Source: an uncultured Oceanospirillales bacterium
Lineage (GTDB): Bacteria > Pseudomonadota > Gammaproteobacteria > Pseudomonadales > Endozoicomonadaceae
Direction of reading: 5' to 3'
Assembly (NCBI GenBank): GCA_947040555.1
Contig: CAMRBW010000016.1
Span: 1-46,916 of the forward strand
DNA: 46,916 nt
The notes under the pieces are model-generated. The model saw only the letters and a list, made by a program, of their open reading frames with translations, did not search any database and was not told the origin of the DNA. Below, piece by piece: positions 25,281 through 34,015 of the stretch. The position numbers and the translations under genes are program-made. Numbering within the stretch: position 1 is the first letter of the stretch; each line of letters starts with the position of its first letter.

Positions 25281-27333
25281 GAATTTTCATTTTTTACGCC
25301 CACTCTGGCTGCTCGCCCTGATACCGCTGGCCGGTATCGTCTGGCAACTGTGGCAGTTACAAAGCGGAAAAGGCAGCTGGCAGAGCCTGATTCCGGCCCA
25401 CCTGCTGGAACATCTGCTGGAAGATCAGGAGCAGAGACGCAGTCGCTGGCCCGCCCTGCTCACTTTAATTGGCGGCCTCGTAGCCACCATTGCCATGGCT
25501 GGGCCGGTCTGGCGGCAAATCGAGGCGCCGGTTGAAAAAAGTCTGTCACCGATAGTACTGGTCGTCGATCTATCCCGCTCCATGCTCGCCTCTGATCCAG
25601 CGCCCAGCCGTCTGGTTCGCGCCAAACAGAAGCTGGCCGATATTCTGCGTCGGCGTGAAGATGGCTTAACGGCACTTGTCGCTTATGCCGGAAGCAGCCA
25701 CACAGTGGCCCCCCTAACAGACGACAATGCAACCTTAAACAATCTGGTCCGCTCCCTTGATCCGACCATAATGCCGATACAGGGCAGCCGCCCCGAACTC
25801 GGCATCAAGCAGGCGATTGAGCTGCTGGCTAATGGTTCCGGTCAGCCGGGTACCATTCTGATGCTGACCGATGGCCTGACCCAGGAGCAGAGTCAGTCAA
25901 TCAAACGACAGCTATCAGATACTGGCAACACCCTCGCCATTCTCGGCATCGGCTCCGCCAACGGCGCACCGGTTCCGGCAGAAGGCGGTGGTTTTATGCG
26001 TGATGGCCGGGGCGGTATCGTGATGGCCCAGCTGGACCGGGATGTACTGCAACAGACCGCCACAGCCAGCGGTGGTCGCTACCGGGATCTGACTCTGGAC
26101 GACTCCGACATCAACGCCCTTGTTCCAAAAACCTCTGCCCTGGATGCCACCCTGCGCGTTGAGCGCAATTTCGACAGCTGGCACGATGAGGGTCGCTGGC
26201 TGATCCTGCTGTTGATTCCACTGGCACTGGCCGGATTCCAACGGGGGCTTCTGCTGCCGCTGATTCTGGTCGCCCTGTTGGGTGTGCACAGCCCGGAGAG
26301 TTTGGCGCAGGCTGCACCCGTTCCGGCAGCGACACCCCCAGAGCCACAGATACCGAGCACCTTCGACAAACTCTGGAACAACTCTTGGCAAACACCCGAC
26401 CAGCAGGCTCAAGCACTATTAGAGCAGGGCGACAGCGCAGAGGCCGCCGGCATGTTCACCGATCCGGCATGGAAGGCGGAAGCGTTGGATCGCAGTGGCC
26501 AGTCGGCCGAAGCAGCCCAGCTGTTTGCTCAGCAAGCGACTCAGGCAGAGAACGCAAAACAGAAGGCGGCAGCCCTCTATAATCAGGCCAACGCCCTCGC
26601 CCGCGCAGGTGATCTAAAGAAGTCGCTGGCTGCCTATGATAAAGCCCTGAAACAGGATCCCGATCTGGAGCAGGCGGCAACCAACCGCAAAATTGTTGAG
26701 GAACTGATGAAGCAGCAACAGCAACAAAACCAGAATCAACAGAAAGATCAGCAGAAAGATCAACAGAAAGATCAACAGAAAGATCAGCAGAAAGATCAGC
26801 AGAAAGATCAGCAGAACAAAGACAACCAACAGGGTGATTCTCAACAACAGCCGTCTGAACAGGAGCAATCCGAACAAAGCAGCTCTGAGAACAGTTCCGA
26901 TAACAATAAGGATGAGAAACAAAACGACCAGTCTCAAAATGGTCAGCCGTCTGATAGCGATCAGCAGGAGTCGTCCGATTCAGCGAATCAACAGCAAACC
27001 GACCAGCAAACCGAGCAACAACAAGCGGAGCAACAACAAACAGAACAACAACAAGCGGAGCAACAGAACGGTAAAGGTGAAACCGATACAGCAGAAGAGT
27101 CTCAAGCCCAGCAGGGGCAACCTGCTCAATCGGAAAATTCCGCAGAACAGGAACAGCAATCTGGCTCTGCAGCCGTCCAGGATCAGCCGCTGGATATGGA
27201 TGCCGAACAGACCGAAGCGTGGCTGCGTCGAATTCCCAATGACCCGGGCGGTTTGCTGCGCCGCAAATTTGAACAGCAACAACAGAAACAACAGCAACGC
27301 AGATATGCCCCCCAGGATTCACAGCCATGGTAA
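25267..27333 (+). CDS. batB: BatB/BatC fusion: VWA domain plus TPR and Gln-rich tail
   Basis: This 688-residue protein combines what are two genes in some bacteria. Two N-terminal helices precede a VWA domain (about 90-285) with MIDAS motif DLSRSMLAS and LTDG, then a pair of helices (about 305-345), then a TPR region (about 385-480: AALYNQANALARAGDLKKSLAAYDKAL), the BatC part. From about 490 to 650 the sequence is a low-complexity Gln/Lys/Asp/Ser tail, including six consecutive QQKD units. The C-terminus (about 645-688), with AWLRRIPNDPGGLLRRKF, is the conserved ending of these fusions. It probably sits in the inner membrane with the TPR and Gln-rich part in the periplasm. It overlaps both neighbours. 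Confidence 0.93.
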   Translation: MNMIENFHFLRPLWLLALIPLAGIVWQLWQLQSGKGSWQSLIPAHLLEHLLEDQEQRRSRWPALLTLIGGLVATIAMAGPVWRQIEAPVEKSLSPIVLVVDLSRSMLASDPAPSRLVRAKQKLADILRRREDGLTALVAYAGSSHTVAPLTDDNATLNNLVRSLDPTIMPIQGSRPELGIKQAIELLANGSGQPGTILMLTDGLTQEQSQSIKRQLSDTGNTLAILGIGSANGAPVPAEGGGFMRDGRGGIVMAQLDRDVLQQTATASGGRYRDLTLDDSDINALVPKTSALDATLRVERNFDSWHDEGRWLILLLIPLALAGFQRGLLLPLILVALLGVHSPESLAQAAPVPAATPPEPQIPSTFDKLWNNSWQTPDQQAQALLEQGDSAEAAGMFTDPAWKAEALDRSGQSAEAAQLFAQQATQAENAKQKAAALYNQANALARAGDLKKSLAAYDKALKQDPDLEQAATNRKIVEELMKQQQQQNQNQQKDQQKDQQKDQQKDQQKDQQKDQQNKDNQQGDSQQQPSEQEQSEQSSSENSSDNNKDEKQNDQSQNGQPSDSDQQESSDSANQQQTDQQTEQQQAEQQQTEQQQAEQQNGKGETDTAEESQAQQGQPAQSENSAEQEQQSGSAAVQDQPLDMDAEQTEAWLRRIPNDPGGLLRRKFEQQQQKQQQRRYAPQDSQPW
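26737..26808 (+). repeat. 12-bp in-frame repeat inside batB/C, six copies
   Basis: ca(a/g)cagaaagat repeats six times in exact 12-bp register and encodes QQKD each time. Variation is confined to one third-codon position, so the repeat keeps the frame and could change length by whole units. Confidence 0.93.
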
Positions 27334-29123
27334 TGACATATTCAAAAAACAGTTTGGTCAAAAAGCTGACCCGTCGTTCAACGCTGGTGCTGATACTTCT
27401 CACCACCACACTTCCGGCATGGGCAGAGCTCAATGCGACAGTGGATCGCAATGTCCTGTCGGAAGATGAAATACTGGTGTACAACCTGCGCAGTGATGGT
27501 ATGAACATCAACGGTTCACCGGATTTTTCACCACTGGAAAAGGATTTCGAGATTCTCGGCACCAGCCGCAGCAATCAGATTCAGATTATCAATGGCCGTA
27601 ATGCCTCCTGGGCCGAGTGGAACCTGACGTTAACACCCCGTCGTACCGGTTCACTCACCCTGCCACCGGTCAACCACGATGGCTTCGCCAGTAATGCCAT
27701 TACTGTAGAGATACGCAAGGCGTCGGATGCCGCTCAGAACGGCGCCGATGGGGCACCGGTCTTCATGGAGAACAGCCTCAGCGCCGACACTTTGTGGGAA
27801 GGTCAGGAGGCGGTGATGACGCTGGAGGTGGTCAGTCGAGCCAATTTTGCCGAGAACCCGGACCTTTCGCCGCCGAAAGCCGATGGTTTGATTTTCAAGC
27901 TGATAGAGAACGACCAGCGCTCAGAGAAAATTGTCAACGGTATTCGCTACCAGATCATTGCCCTGAAATATCTGGTCACACCGACCAGAGCCGGCCAGCT
28001 GACCATTCCTGGTCAGACCCTGACCGGTGCCATCGTTGAAAGCGACCCCTACACGCGTAACAGCCTGTTCGGCATGCAACGCACCCGTCCGCTGCGCACC
28101 AGGGCACAAGAGTTATCGTTAATGGTCAACCCACCGCCAACCGACTGGCCGGCGGACAAGCCCTGGCTACCGGCAGAGCAGCTCTCTATCAGCGAGATCT
28201 GGAGCGGCAGCCCTAACGAACTGAAAACGGGAGACTCCATAACACGAACAGTGACGATTACCGCCCAAGGTGCCAACAGCGCTCAAATCCCACCGCTGCC
28301 GACGTTAAATATTCTCGGTATCAACCACTATCCGGACCAGCCCCGCATCGAAAATGAAGTGACGGACAGCGGCAGCAATGGCATTCGCAGCGAATCCATC
28401 GCCCTGGTACCGACCCAGCCCGGTACGGTGACCCTACCGGCAACACAGGTCACCTGGTTTAATGTCACATCACAAACCATTGAGACCGCGACCCTGGCCG
28501 CACAGACCCTGACCATCGCGCCCGGCAATCTCTCCCAGACGGTGCCACAAACACCTTCTCTGGGCGAATCGCAAACGACATCGCAGTCAACTCAACTACC
28601 TGTGGCTTCGACTGATACTATCGATACCGAACAGGGTGGCCAACAGAACGCCGTCATTGTAGATGACAGTAGTCTTATACTCTGGCAAACGACAACCGGC
28701 GTCTTTTCTCTGCTCTGGCTATCAACACTGGCTTATCTGTTCCGGACAAGGCAGACGATTCAAGGGGCAGAAGCCGACAGTCCTCTTCAAACAGTCAGCG
28801 GTTCAACCGGCGAGAAAGCTCTTTTCCAGAAACTGGAAGCCACCTGTCGTGAAAACCGGCTTACGGAAGTCGAGCAGGATATTTTGAGCTGGGGACAGAC
28901 GCTGATGAACAACGACACCCTGTCGGCCAGCGACATCATCGCCAGTCTTGACAGCAAAACCCTGAAAAAGGAGTGGTACATTCTGCTGCACAGCCGTTAT
29001 GGCGCAGCCAAAAGTACAGTGGACTGCAGCCATCTGATCCAGTTACTGATCAAGGCGCGCAAACGATGGTTACATCTCGCAAAAAAAGAGAGCCACAACG
29101 GTCTGAGTATTAATCCCGCTTGA
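27327..29123 (+). CDS. batD: BatD-like protein
   Basis: This 598-residue protein has an N-terminal signal peptide (hydrophobic STLVLILLTTTLPAWA, likely cleaved after AWA near residue 33), a long periplasmic region of beta-rich immunoglobulin-like domains typical of BatD, including NPDLSPPKADGL and GQLTIPGQTLTG, and a single C-terminal helix (about 450-470, TTTGVFSLLWLSTLAYLF) followed by a cytoplasmic helical tail of about 130 residues. It is the last gene of the operon and its ATG overlaps the batB/C stop region by seven bases. The stable hairpin at 29161-29190 follows. Confidence 0.92.
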   Translation: MVMTYSKNSLVKKLTRRSTLVLILLTTTLPAWAELNATVDRNVLSEDEILVYNLRSDGMNINGSPDFSPLEKDFEILGTSRSNQIQIINGRNASWAEWNLTLTPRRTGSLTLPPVNHDGFASNAITVEIRKASDAAQNGADGAPVFMENSLSADTLWEGQEAVMTLEVVSRANFAENPDLSPPKADGLIFKLIENDQRSEKIVNGIRYQIIALKYLVTPTRAGQLTIPGQTLTGAIVESDPYTRNSLFGMQRTRPLRTRAQELSLMVNPPPTDWPADKPWLPAEQLSISEIWSGSPNELKTGDSITRTVTITAQGANSAQIPPLPTLNILGINHYPDQPRIENEVTDSGSNGIRSESIALVPTQPGTVTLPATQVTWFNVTSQTIETATLAAQTLTIAPGNLSQTVPQTPSLGESQTTSQSTQLPVASTDTIDTEQGGQQNAVIVDDSSLILWQTTTGVFSLLWLSTLAYLFRTRQTIQGAEADSPLQTVSGSTGEKALFQKLEATCRENRLTEVEQDILSWGQTLMNNDTLSASDIIASLDSKTLKKEWYILLHSRYGAAKSTVDCSHLIQLLIKARKRWLHLAKKESHNGLSINPA

Positions 29124-29160
29124 GTGAGCTGACGGTTCTTCACGGTGTACACAAAAAATC

Positions 29161-29190
29161 GGTATCACTCGCCTTCGGGCGGGGGGTACC
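29161..29190 (+). terminator. UUCG-capped hairpin after the Bat operon
   Basis: Bases 29161-29190 fold into a 13-position stem with one A-G mismatch and wobble pairs, closed by a TTCG tetraloop (GGTA..CTCGCC-TTCG-GGCGGG..TACC), 37 bases after batD. No T-run follows, so it may be a processing or stabilising element rather than a true terminator. Confidence 0.5.
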
Positions 29191-29597
29191 GGTTCTGTTT
29201 GTAAACCTTACTGACGGTGATACTCAGATGTTTGACTCTGGTAGCATCCGCAGGAGTCCATAACAGTTTCCAGGTCGGTCTCTTCGCATCAGGACTGATA
29301 TAAACCCGGCCTTCATCCATCGGAAACGCCTAAAAGCTCCGGGTCATCGACAGTGACTTCCCGTTCGGAAAAAGTCAGTGTATTGGTATGATCATTAATA
29401 TCGATACGAATGAGTACCGGCACCTCATCACAACTCAGCCCATAAGCTACCGAGCTGTCTGAATCCGCATCTCGAACTCTGGTGGTAGCGGAGAGTTCCG
29501 GTATTGACAGCACTTTCCAGCAGGGTTCTGGGCGACCGGTTGACTTTGTGTCCCCCCTTGAGCTTTTGCCAGGTTGCCAACAGCGGTATATTACCAT
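29165..29597 (-). pseudogene. Probable relic of a small gene in two frames
   Basis: On the minus strand a 94-codon open frame (29313-29597) ends with DDPELLGVSDG and overlaps, in another frame, a 51-codon open frame (29165-29320) starting MDEGRVYISPDAKRP. Both parts have ordinary protein-like composition and adjoin end to end, as expected if one frameshift split a single gene of about 145 codons. The upstream part has no clear ribosome site. I recognise no family, and chance frames cannot be excluded. Confidence 0.3.
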
Positions 29598-29675
29598 TTC
29601 CAGTTTTTAACTATGAGAGCGAGCCCATCGTTAGGAGGTGGAAATGATATACGAGGCTAAAAGAGGTGATCCTGC

Positions 29676-30101
29676 ATGAAAACCATTGAGCAATGGTTCA
29701 GTGAATACGGAGAGAGTCACCAGAACCTCACTAACAAGCGCATCCACTGGGTCTGCGTCCCTGCCATTCTGTTCAGTATTGTCGGCCTGTTATGGGCTAT
29801 TGACCCCCTCTACGCCGGGCTTGCCATAGCTATCAGCCTGTTGTTTTACTTCAGCCTTTCCGTCCCTCTCTCACTGGCAATGATCATTGTGTTCTGTCTC
29901 TCTGCGGCCATCGCCAAAAGCCTGGGGGAATATCTGCTACCAACCAGTACCAGTATCTTTGTGACCGCCTGGATATTCCAGTTTATTGGCCATCGGAGCG
30001 AAGGGAAAAAGCCATCCTTTTTCAAAGATATTCAATTCCTGTTGATTGGCCCATTGTGGTGCCTTGGCTTCCTGTTTCAGAAGCTCAACCTTCGGTACTG
30101 A
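29676..30101 (+). CDS. Mpo1-like (DUF962) membrane protein
   Basis: This 141-residue protein belongs to the DUF962/Mpo1-like family. Yeast Mpo1 is an Fe(II)-dependent dioxygenase that removes one carbon from 2-hydroxy fatty acids in alpha-oxidation; the bacterial members are assumed similar. Features are the N-terminal FSEYGESHQNLTNKRIHWV with conserved histidines, four hydrophobic segments (about 28-45, 47-62, 65-85, 90-105), and the family hallmark FQFIGHRSEGKKPSFFKDIQ with its conserved His near residue 107, ending in a last helix. The start ATG is preceded by GAGGTGA about 10 bases upstream. It is a single gene in a patchy region between a relic and the nucleoside hydrolase. Confidence 0.86.
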   Translation: MKTIEQWFSEYGESHQNLTNKRIHWVCVPAILFSIVGLLWAIDPLYAGLAIAISLLFYFSLSVPLSLAMIIVFCLSAAIAKSLGEYLLPTSTSIFVTAWIFQFIGHRSEGKKPSFFKDIQFLLIGPLWCLGFLFQKLNLRY

Positions 30102-30149
30102 GCCCTCTGGTACTAAGTTTCGGCACTGGACGACTGATTGACTTTGTGG

Positions 30150-31397
30150 ATGTCCCCCACTGAGCATTACCCACTGAGCACCAAAGCCGAACTAAATCTG
30201 GCTCATGATGATGGCGATACGCCCTTGTGCATTGCAGAACGGAATGGTCACACCGCCATCGCTGATACACTAAGCGCGGCCATCGCTGGCCGGAATAAGC
30301 TTCCCGAAAACGCCCGGCAGCGTGCTTCGCTGCTTTACACCATCCTCCGTCATAAATTTGTTTTGTCCATACTGGAGTACCTATTGTTGAGACAATATAC
30401 CAACGACCACTTACCACCGGTTATAAAAGAAAAACTCATTATTGATACCGATCCTGGTATTGATGATGCGCTCGCCATCTACTGCGCACTTAACGACGAT
30501 GCTGGCGAAGTGCTGGCACTGACCACCGTATTTGGTAATGCCGCTATTGAGACCACAACTGAAAATGCCCTGCGCCTGTTAGACATCTTTGGGCGAAACA
30601 TTCCGGTTCACAAAGGTGCAGCTGGCCCTCTGATTTTGCCATTGGGTGAGTATCCATCCCTTATTCACGGCGAGAACGGCCTGGGCAATATCCCCCTGCC
30701 CAAAGCCAGCAAAACTCCGGAATCATCAAATGCAGCACAGTATATTGTCGAGATGGCAAACGCACATCCGGGTGAGATCACTCTGGTTGCGCTCGGACCG
30801 CTAACCAATCTGGCGCTTGCACTGCAGCTTGATCCCGGCATCGAGCGGAAAATCAAAAAGGTGGTGCTGATGGGAGGGAACCTTCCTGCTTCTGACAATC
30901 TCCCTACTTCTGACAATCTCCCGACTTCTGACAATGCCTCGACGGCCCGTAATGCCAACACCGTTCGCGACCCTCATGCGGCAGAAAGTGTGCTCAGTGC
31001 CTTCTGGCCGGTTACGGTTGTGGGGCTCAACGTGACTCGCTCGGTAACGGCTACCCCGGCATTCTTTGCGCGACTGGAGCAGCGCAAGCCGGTAGAAGGA
31101 AAGTTTCTCCACGATATTACCCGCCATTATCTTAACTTTTACCAGCACCAATACGGCATCAACGGCTGCTACGTGCACGACGCCACAGCGGTTGCCTGCG
31201 CCCTGCATCCGGAATGGTTCGCGGTGGAACGCGGACAGCTGAGGGTACAGTGCGATGAGATCAATCGTGGCATAATGGCGATCCATGGGAAGAACACCCT
31301 GAACAACAGCGACAACCTTTGGGACGACCGTCCCATCCAGAGCGCCGCCGTGACCGTCAATAGCCATAAGGTACTGAGCTGGATCCAGAGTCTTTAA
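30150..31397 (+). CDS. Inosine/uridine-type nucleoside hydrolase with ankyrin relic at its N-terminus
   Basis: The main part hydrolyses the N-glycosidic bond of ribonucleosides for salvage. It shows the Ca2+-binding DTDPGIDDALAI (about residue 100), the ALGPLTNLALAL and KKVVLMGGN blocks, and the catalytic His segment YVHDATAVACAL. Typical members are about 310-330 residues, whereas this frame is 415. The extra N-terminus contains DDGDTPLCIAERNGHTAIADTL, an ankyrin-repeat fragment fused in frame, then a linker. The native enzyme may start at TTG 30384 or 30387, just after GGAG (30374-30377), giving 336-337 residues. Near residue 245 an 18-bp repeat has inserted LPxSDN three times into the active-site loop, where family members have an AEFN-type motif; Asn remains but the Glu and Phe are lost. 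The enzyme may therefore be impaired. First ATG chosen for the coordinates. Confidence 0.82.
   Translation: MSPTEHYPLSTKAELNLAHDDGDTPLCIAERNGHTAIADTLSAAIAGRNKLPENARQRASLLYTILRHKFVLSILEYLLLRQYTNDHLPPVIKEKLIIDTDPGIDDALAIYCALNDDAGEVLALTTVFGNAAIETTTENALRLLDIFGRNIPVHKGAAGPLILPLGEYPSLIHGENGLGNIPLPKASKTPESSNAAQYIVEMANAHPGEITLVALGPLTNLALALQLDPGIERKIKKVVLMGGNLPASDNLPTSDNLPTSDNASTARNANTVRDPHAAESVLSAFWPVTVVGLNVTRSVTATPAFFARLEQRKPVEGKFLHDITRHYLNFYQHQYGINGCYVHDATAVACALHPEWFAVERGQLRVQCDEINRGIMAIHGKNTLNNSDNLWDDRPIQSAAVTVNSHKVLSWIQSL
30882..30935 (+). repeat. 18-bp in-frame repeat in the nucleoside hydrolase, three copies
   Basis: Three consecutive 18-bp units (ctyccnrcttctgacaat) encode LPASDN, LPTSDN, LPTSDN. 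They lie in the loop just after MGGN, where related enzymes place active-site residues. Confidence 0.9.
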
Positions 31398-31988
31398 GCG
31401 CTTTGCGTACTGGCTTCAGCCTCAAACGCCTTTCTGAAAACAGGTGGGTTGACGTTTCCCTGATTGACTGCCATTTTCTGTCTCCGTCGATCATGTTTCA
31501 GAACTGTTGATGGGGCGAGTTATCCGCTTTTGCCGATCCCGGATTGTGATGACTTGCCCCACCTGATTAGTGAATCCATACCACATGTACTATCCACAAT
31601 TGTGAAACACGACCGATCATGCCGGTGTAGCCAGCTCCTGCCTTCTGAGGACTCCCCTACCCCATGTCACAGACTTCTATCCATGACCTCGGTCATAATA
31701 CGGTTTTCACTGCGCAAGGGGCTACCAAATTCAAGAAAACCCCCCTGCCAACCAGCCCGTGAAAAGGTGTAGAATCATGTTGCGTCGGTAGTCAGTATTA
31801 TGATCTAGTTGGGCAGGCGAAGGATTCGCCTGAGAGGTGGTCTTGCCATACAGCCATGAGCCGGAAGTGATGGACATAGAAGCTGCATTTCCATGGTCAA
31901 TCACCTCCTTGTCGAGGATGAGGCGAACCTGTAACGCAGTACCGTGTGATTTTTTCAAGCATATACATATAGATAGGAAGTTGTCCCC
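31398..31988. other. Intergenic region upstream of the short ZorA-like gene
   Basis: No gene is supported in this 591-base gap; open frames on both strands show no recognisable domain. A perfect 8-bp hairpin, CAGGCGAA/TTCGCCTG with a GGA loop (31814-31832), lies about 160 bases before the GTG start of the short ZorA-like gene and may be part of its leader. A strong promoter was not identified. Confidence 0.5.
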
Positions 31989-32840
31989 GTGTTATCAGCA
32001 CCCATTGCACAGGTAGCAAGCATCGCAGGTACCCCCGTTCTTGCGTCTATTTTTCTTGCTGCAATTTTCGCCACTTTCGGGTTTGCTACCTGGTGTCAAA
32101 AGAAAAATACCCAGCACTCGTTTGTTGACCACACCCCAAATTTTCTCACTTCGCTCGGCATTCTGGGCGCTCTGGCAGGGACTTTAGCCGGGCTTATCAA
32201 TTTTGATGCCACAAGCCTGAGCGGCATTGGTCCACTGATGGAATCCCTGACCGCATCACTGGTGACCGGCCTGGCCGGATTTTTACTGTCTATGCTCTTC
32301 AAACTGTTAACAAAACTGAGCGTACAGACCACCAGCGACGATCCAATGGCCCACCCTGACGAAGTCACCGTTGCCGATCTTTATGCCGCTATGGTTCAGC
32401 AGACAGAAAGCGTCGAACTGCTGAGAAAAACCATCGCCAGTGACGCTCAGACAAATCAGGCCGAACAGTTCCTGTTATGGTCACAGATGAACGACAGTCA
32501 GCAACATGTTCAAACCCAGTTTGAACAGGTGCTCGAAGCCCTGAACCAGGTCAGCCATGAGCTCAGCAACCAGCGGGTTGACCTGTTGGGTGACAATATT
32601 GCCCAGCTGAATGCCTCTGTCTGTGAACTGGCCGATCTACAACAGAACTGTGCGCAACAGCTGTCGGATATGAGAGCGCAGCGCAAAGTACTGGAACAGG
32701 CCGGTCACTCGTTGGTTCATATCGATAAGAAGATACAGTCCATCTCTGCCGCCGTCGTTCAGTCTGTGGGCGACAAACTCTCAAAAGACTACGACCAACT
32801 GGCCAGAGTCATCACCAAAACAACGCGCCAACCGGTCTAA
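31989..32840 (+). CDS. Short ZorA-like (MotA/TolQ/ExbB-type) stator protein
   Basis: This 283-residue membrane protein is a paralogue of the ZorA at 34732-36537. Both share the pattern P-x-LLTSLG-x-LG-x-x-x-G in the second helix, FD..IGPL, a T-x-LAG-x-x-LS third helix, and, after it, V-T-x-ADLYA-x-MVQQ. Three helices (about 14-36, 46-70, 84-106) are followed by a helical, coiled-coil-like tail of only about 150 residues, versus about 450 in the other copy. Start GTG 31989 follows AGGAAG nine bases upstream. It has no ZorB partner next to it and is convergent with zorE, separated by a bidirectional terminator. It may be an accessory or competing stator subunit or an evolving remnant; its intact frame and motifs argue for function. 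Confidence 0.75.
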   Translation: MLSAPIAQVASIAGTPVLASIFLAAIFATFGFATWCQKKNTQHSFVDHTPNFLTSLGILGALAGTLAGLINFDATSLSGIGPLMESLTASLVTGLAGFLLSMLFKLLTKLSVQTTSDDPMAHPDEVTVADLYAAMVQQTESVELLRKTIASDAQTNQAEQFLLWSQMNDSQQHVQTQFEQVLEALNQVSHELSNQRVDLLGDNIAQLNASVCELADLQQNCAQQLSDMRAQRKVLEQAGHSLVHIDKKIQSISAAVVQSVGDKLSKDYDQLARVITKTTRQPV

Positions 32841-32886
32841 AAAAAAGCCTGCAAACATCTTGCCGAAGCGAAGGCGTTTGCAGGCT
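32839..32886 (-). terminator. Terminator between short zorA-like gene and zorE
   Basis: AGCCTGCAAAC (32846-32856) and GTTTGCAGGCT (32876-32886) form a perfect 11-bp stem with a 19-nt loop. On the minus strand the stem is followed by a run of eight T, so it ends the zorABE transcript well; on the plus strand it could also slow transcription of the short gene. Confidence 0.75.
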
Positions 32887-32888
32887 CT

Positions 32889-32947
32889 CTTTGCCTAAAC
32901 CTATCTTTGCCTAAACCTATCTTTGCCTAAACCTATCTTTGCCTAAA
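32889..32947. repeat. 16-bp tandem repeat, three copies plus partial
   Basis: ctttgcctaaacctat repeats at 32889-32904, 32905-32920 and 32921-32936, then ctttgcctaaa at 32937-32947. The last units overlap the 3' end of zorE, where they encode its last residues and stop codon, so the array grew out of the gene end. Confidence 0.93.
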
Positions 32948-34015
32948 ATAGTGCATAGCCTTCTCAAGGGGATAAACTTCCCATCCCGCCGGAGCCTCGG
33001 GCTTATCCCGGTCGATATAGACTCCGTACTTTGATTTCGGCCAAGCCAGTTCCAGTGCGGTCACATGCCCTTCATTATTGATGATTTCATAAGCCACTTC
33101 CGGCGCATCGAAATCTTTACTACGACCATGCTCGAGTAATCCTCCCAGTGCCGGATCCGCATATTTCAAGGCATCGTTCCAGCTGCTCGCCTGAGGAATA
33201 ATCCCCTGCCGACGCCTCACCCGGTTCAGCGTTCTCATCTGCATATGCCGGATATGCCGGTGATCATGCTTTGGCTGTCTGCGGTAACAGTCCGCGCACA
33301 GAACGGCGAGGTTGGCTTCCGCATTATCATGCCTGACACCATTACGGTGGTGAACATGGAGCAGAAAGCCATAGGAAGAAAGATTCACATGGCACGACTG
33401 GCACATGTGACCCGCCTCTTTCCGGGCCGCTCTGGAAATATCAGACCAATCCGGTGTATAGCCCTTTGCCTCGTCATCGGAGGTTGGGGCATGGTATTCA
33501 AACAGTGAACTATAGGTTGAGAAAAATTCCCTGATGTTAAAGTTCTCGACAATCTCATTACGTTTAGCAGCACTGACATTAGCGTTAGCAACACCTCTGT
33601 AGTTCAGCAGATCAAGGCAGTCGGTACAGACGGTCAGACGGGCGATACCCTGATCCGGTCTGCCGAGTGCGTTGTCTCCATGAATCTCAAACTCTCCATC
33701 AAGATTGGCATTGGCATGGTAACGCTCAGACCGACCGTTGCGTTTTATCTCCTCCAGCGTACGACAGTGGGCAACATGGAATCTTTTTCCCATCTCCCCC
33801 CTGGCAATGACCTCTCCCATTCGAGGACCATGATCCGGAATAAATAACGACACCTGTCGTCCTGAAAGGCAGATCAACTGCTGACAGGATTCGAGATCGT
33901 CCAGAGCGATCTGTTTTCCTTTGGGACTATCTAACGAATGGTCGAACGCCAGATTTTCGGTTTCCATCCGGTTAACACAGGCCCATAACGCATCAAGATT
34001 TACATCGATCTTCAT
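32933..34015 (-). CDS. zorE: HNH endonuclease, ZorE-like effector of type II Zorya
   Basis: This 360-residue protein carries an HNH nuclease module: CQSC (205-208), LHVHHRNG (219-226, the metal-binding and general-base histidines), N235 in EANLAVLC, and C240-x2-C243. A second cysteine pair upstream (H83-C84 in VAHCRTL and CTDC 130-133) probably binds another zinc ion. Its start overlaps the stop of zorB by one base, and the order zorA-zorB-HNH matches type II Zorya, in which ZorE nicks or degrades phage DNA after ZorAB senses infection. Other HNH proteins (restriction enzymes, homing nucleases) look similar, so the name relies on gene context. No partner methylase is present. Confidence 0.78.
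   Translation of the reverse strand: MKIDVNLDALWACVNRMETENLAFDHSLDSPKGKQIALDDLESCQQLICLSGRQVSLFIPDHGPRMGEVIARGEMGKRFHVAHCRTLEEIKRNGRSERYHANANLDGEFEIHGDNALGRPDQGIARLTVCTDCLDLLNYRGVANANVSAAKRNEIVENFNIREFFSTYSSLFEYHAPTSDDEAKGYTPDWSDISRAARKEAGHMCQSCHVNLSSYGFLLHVHHRNGVRHDNAEANLAVLCADCYRRQPKHDHRHIRHMQMRTLNRVRRRQGIIPQASSWNDALKYADPALGGLLEHGRSKDFDAPEVAYEIINNEGHVTALELAWPKSKYGVYIDRDKPEAPAGWEVYPLEKAMHYFRQR

Noticed and set aside
29530..30165. Similar stretches near 29535 and 30130 (GATTGACTTTGTG..TCCCCC) as ends of a mobile element
   Set aside because: Only about 25-30 bases resemble each other, in the same orientation, without inverted ends or target duplication.
31464..31772. A 102-codon open frame upstream of the short ZorA-like gene
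   Set aside because: No ribosome site, no recognisable domain, and unusual composition; likely a chance frame.
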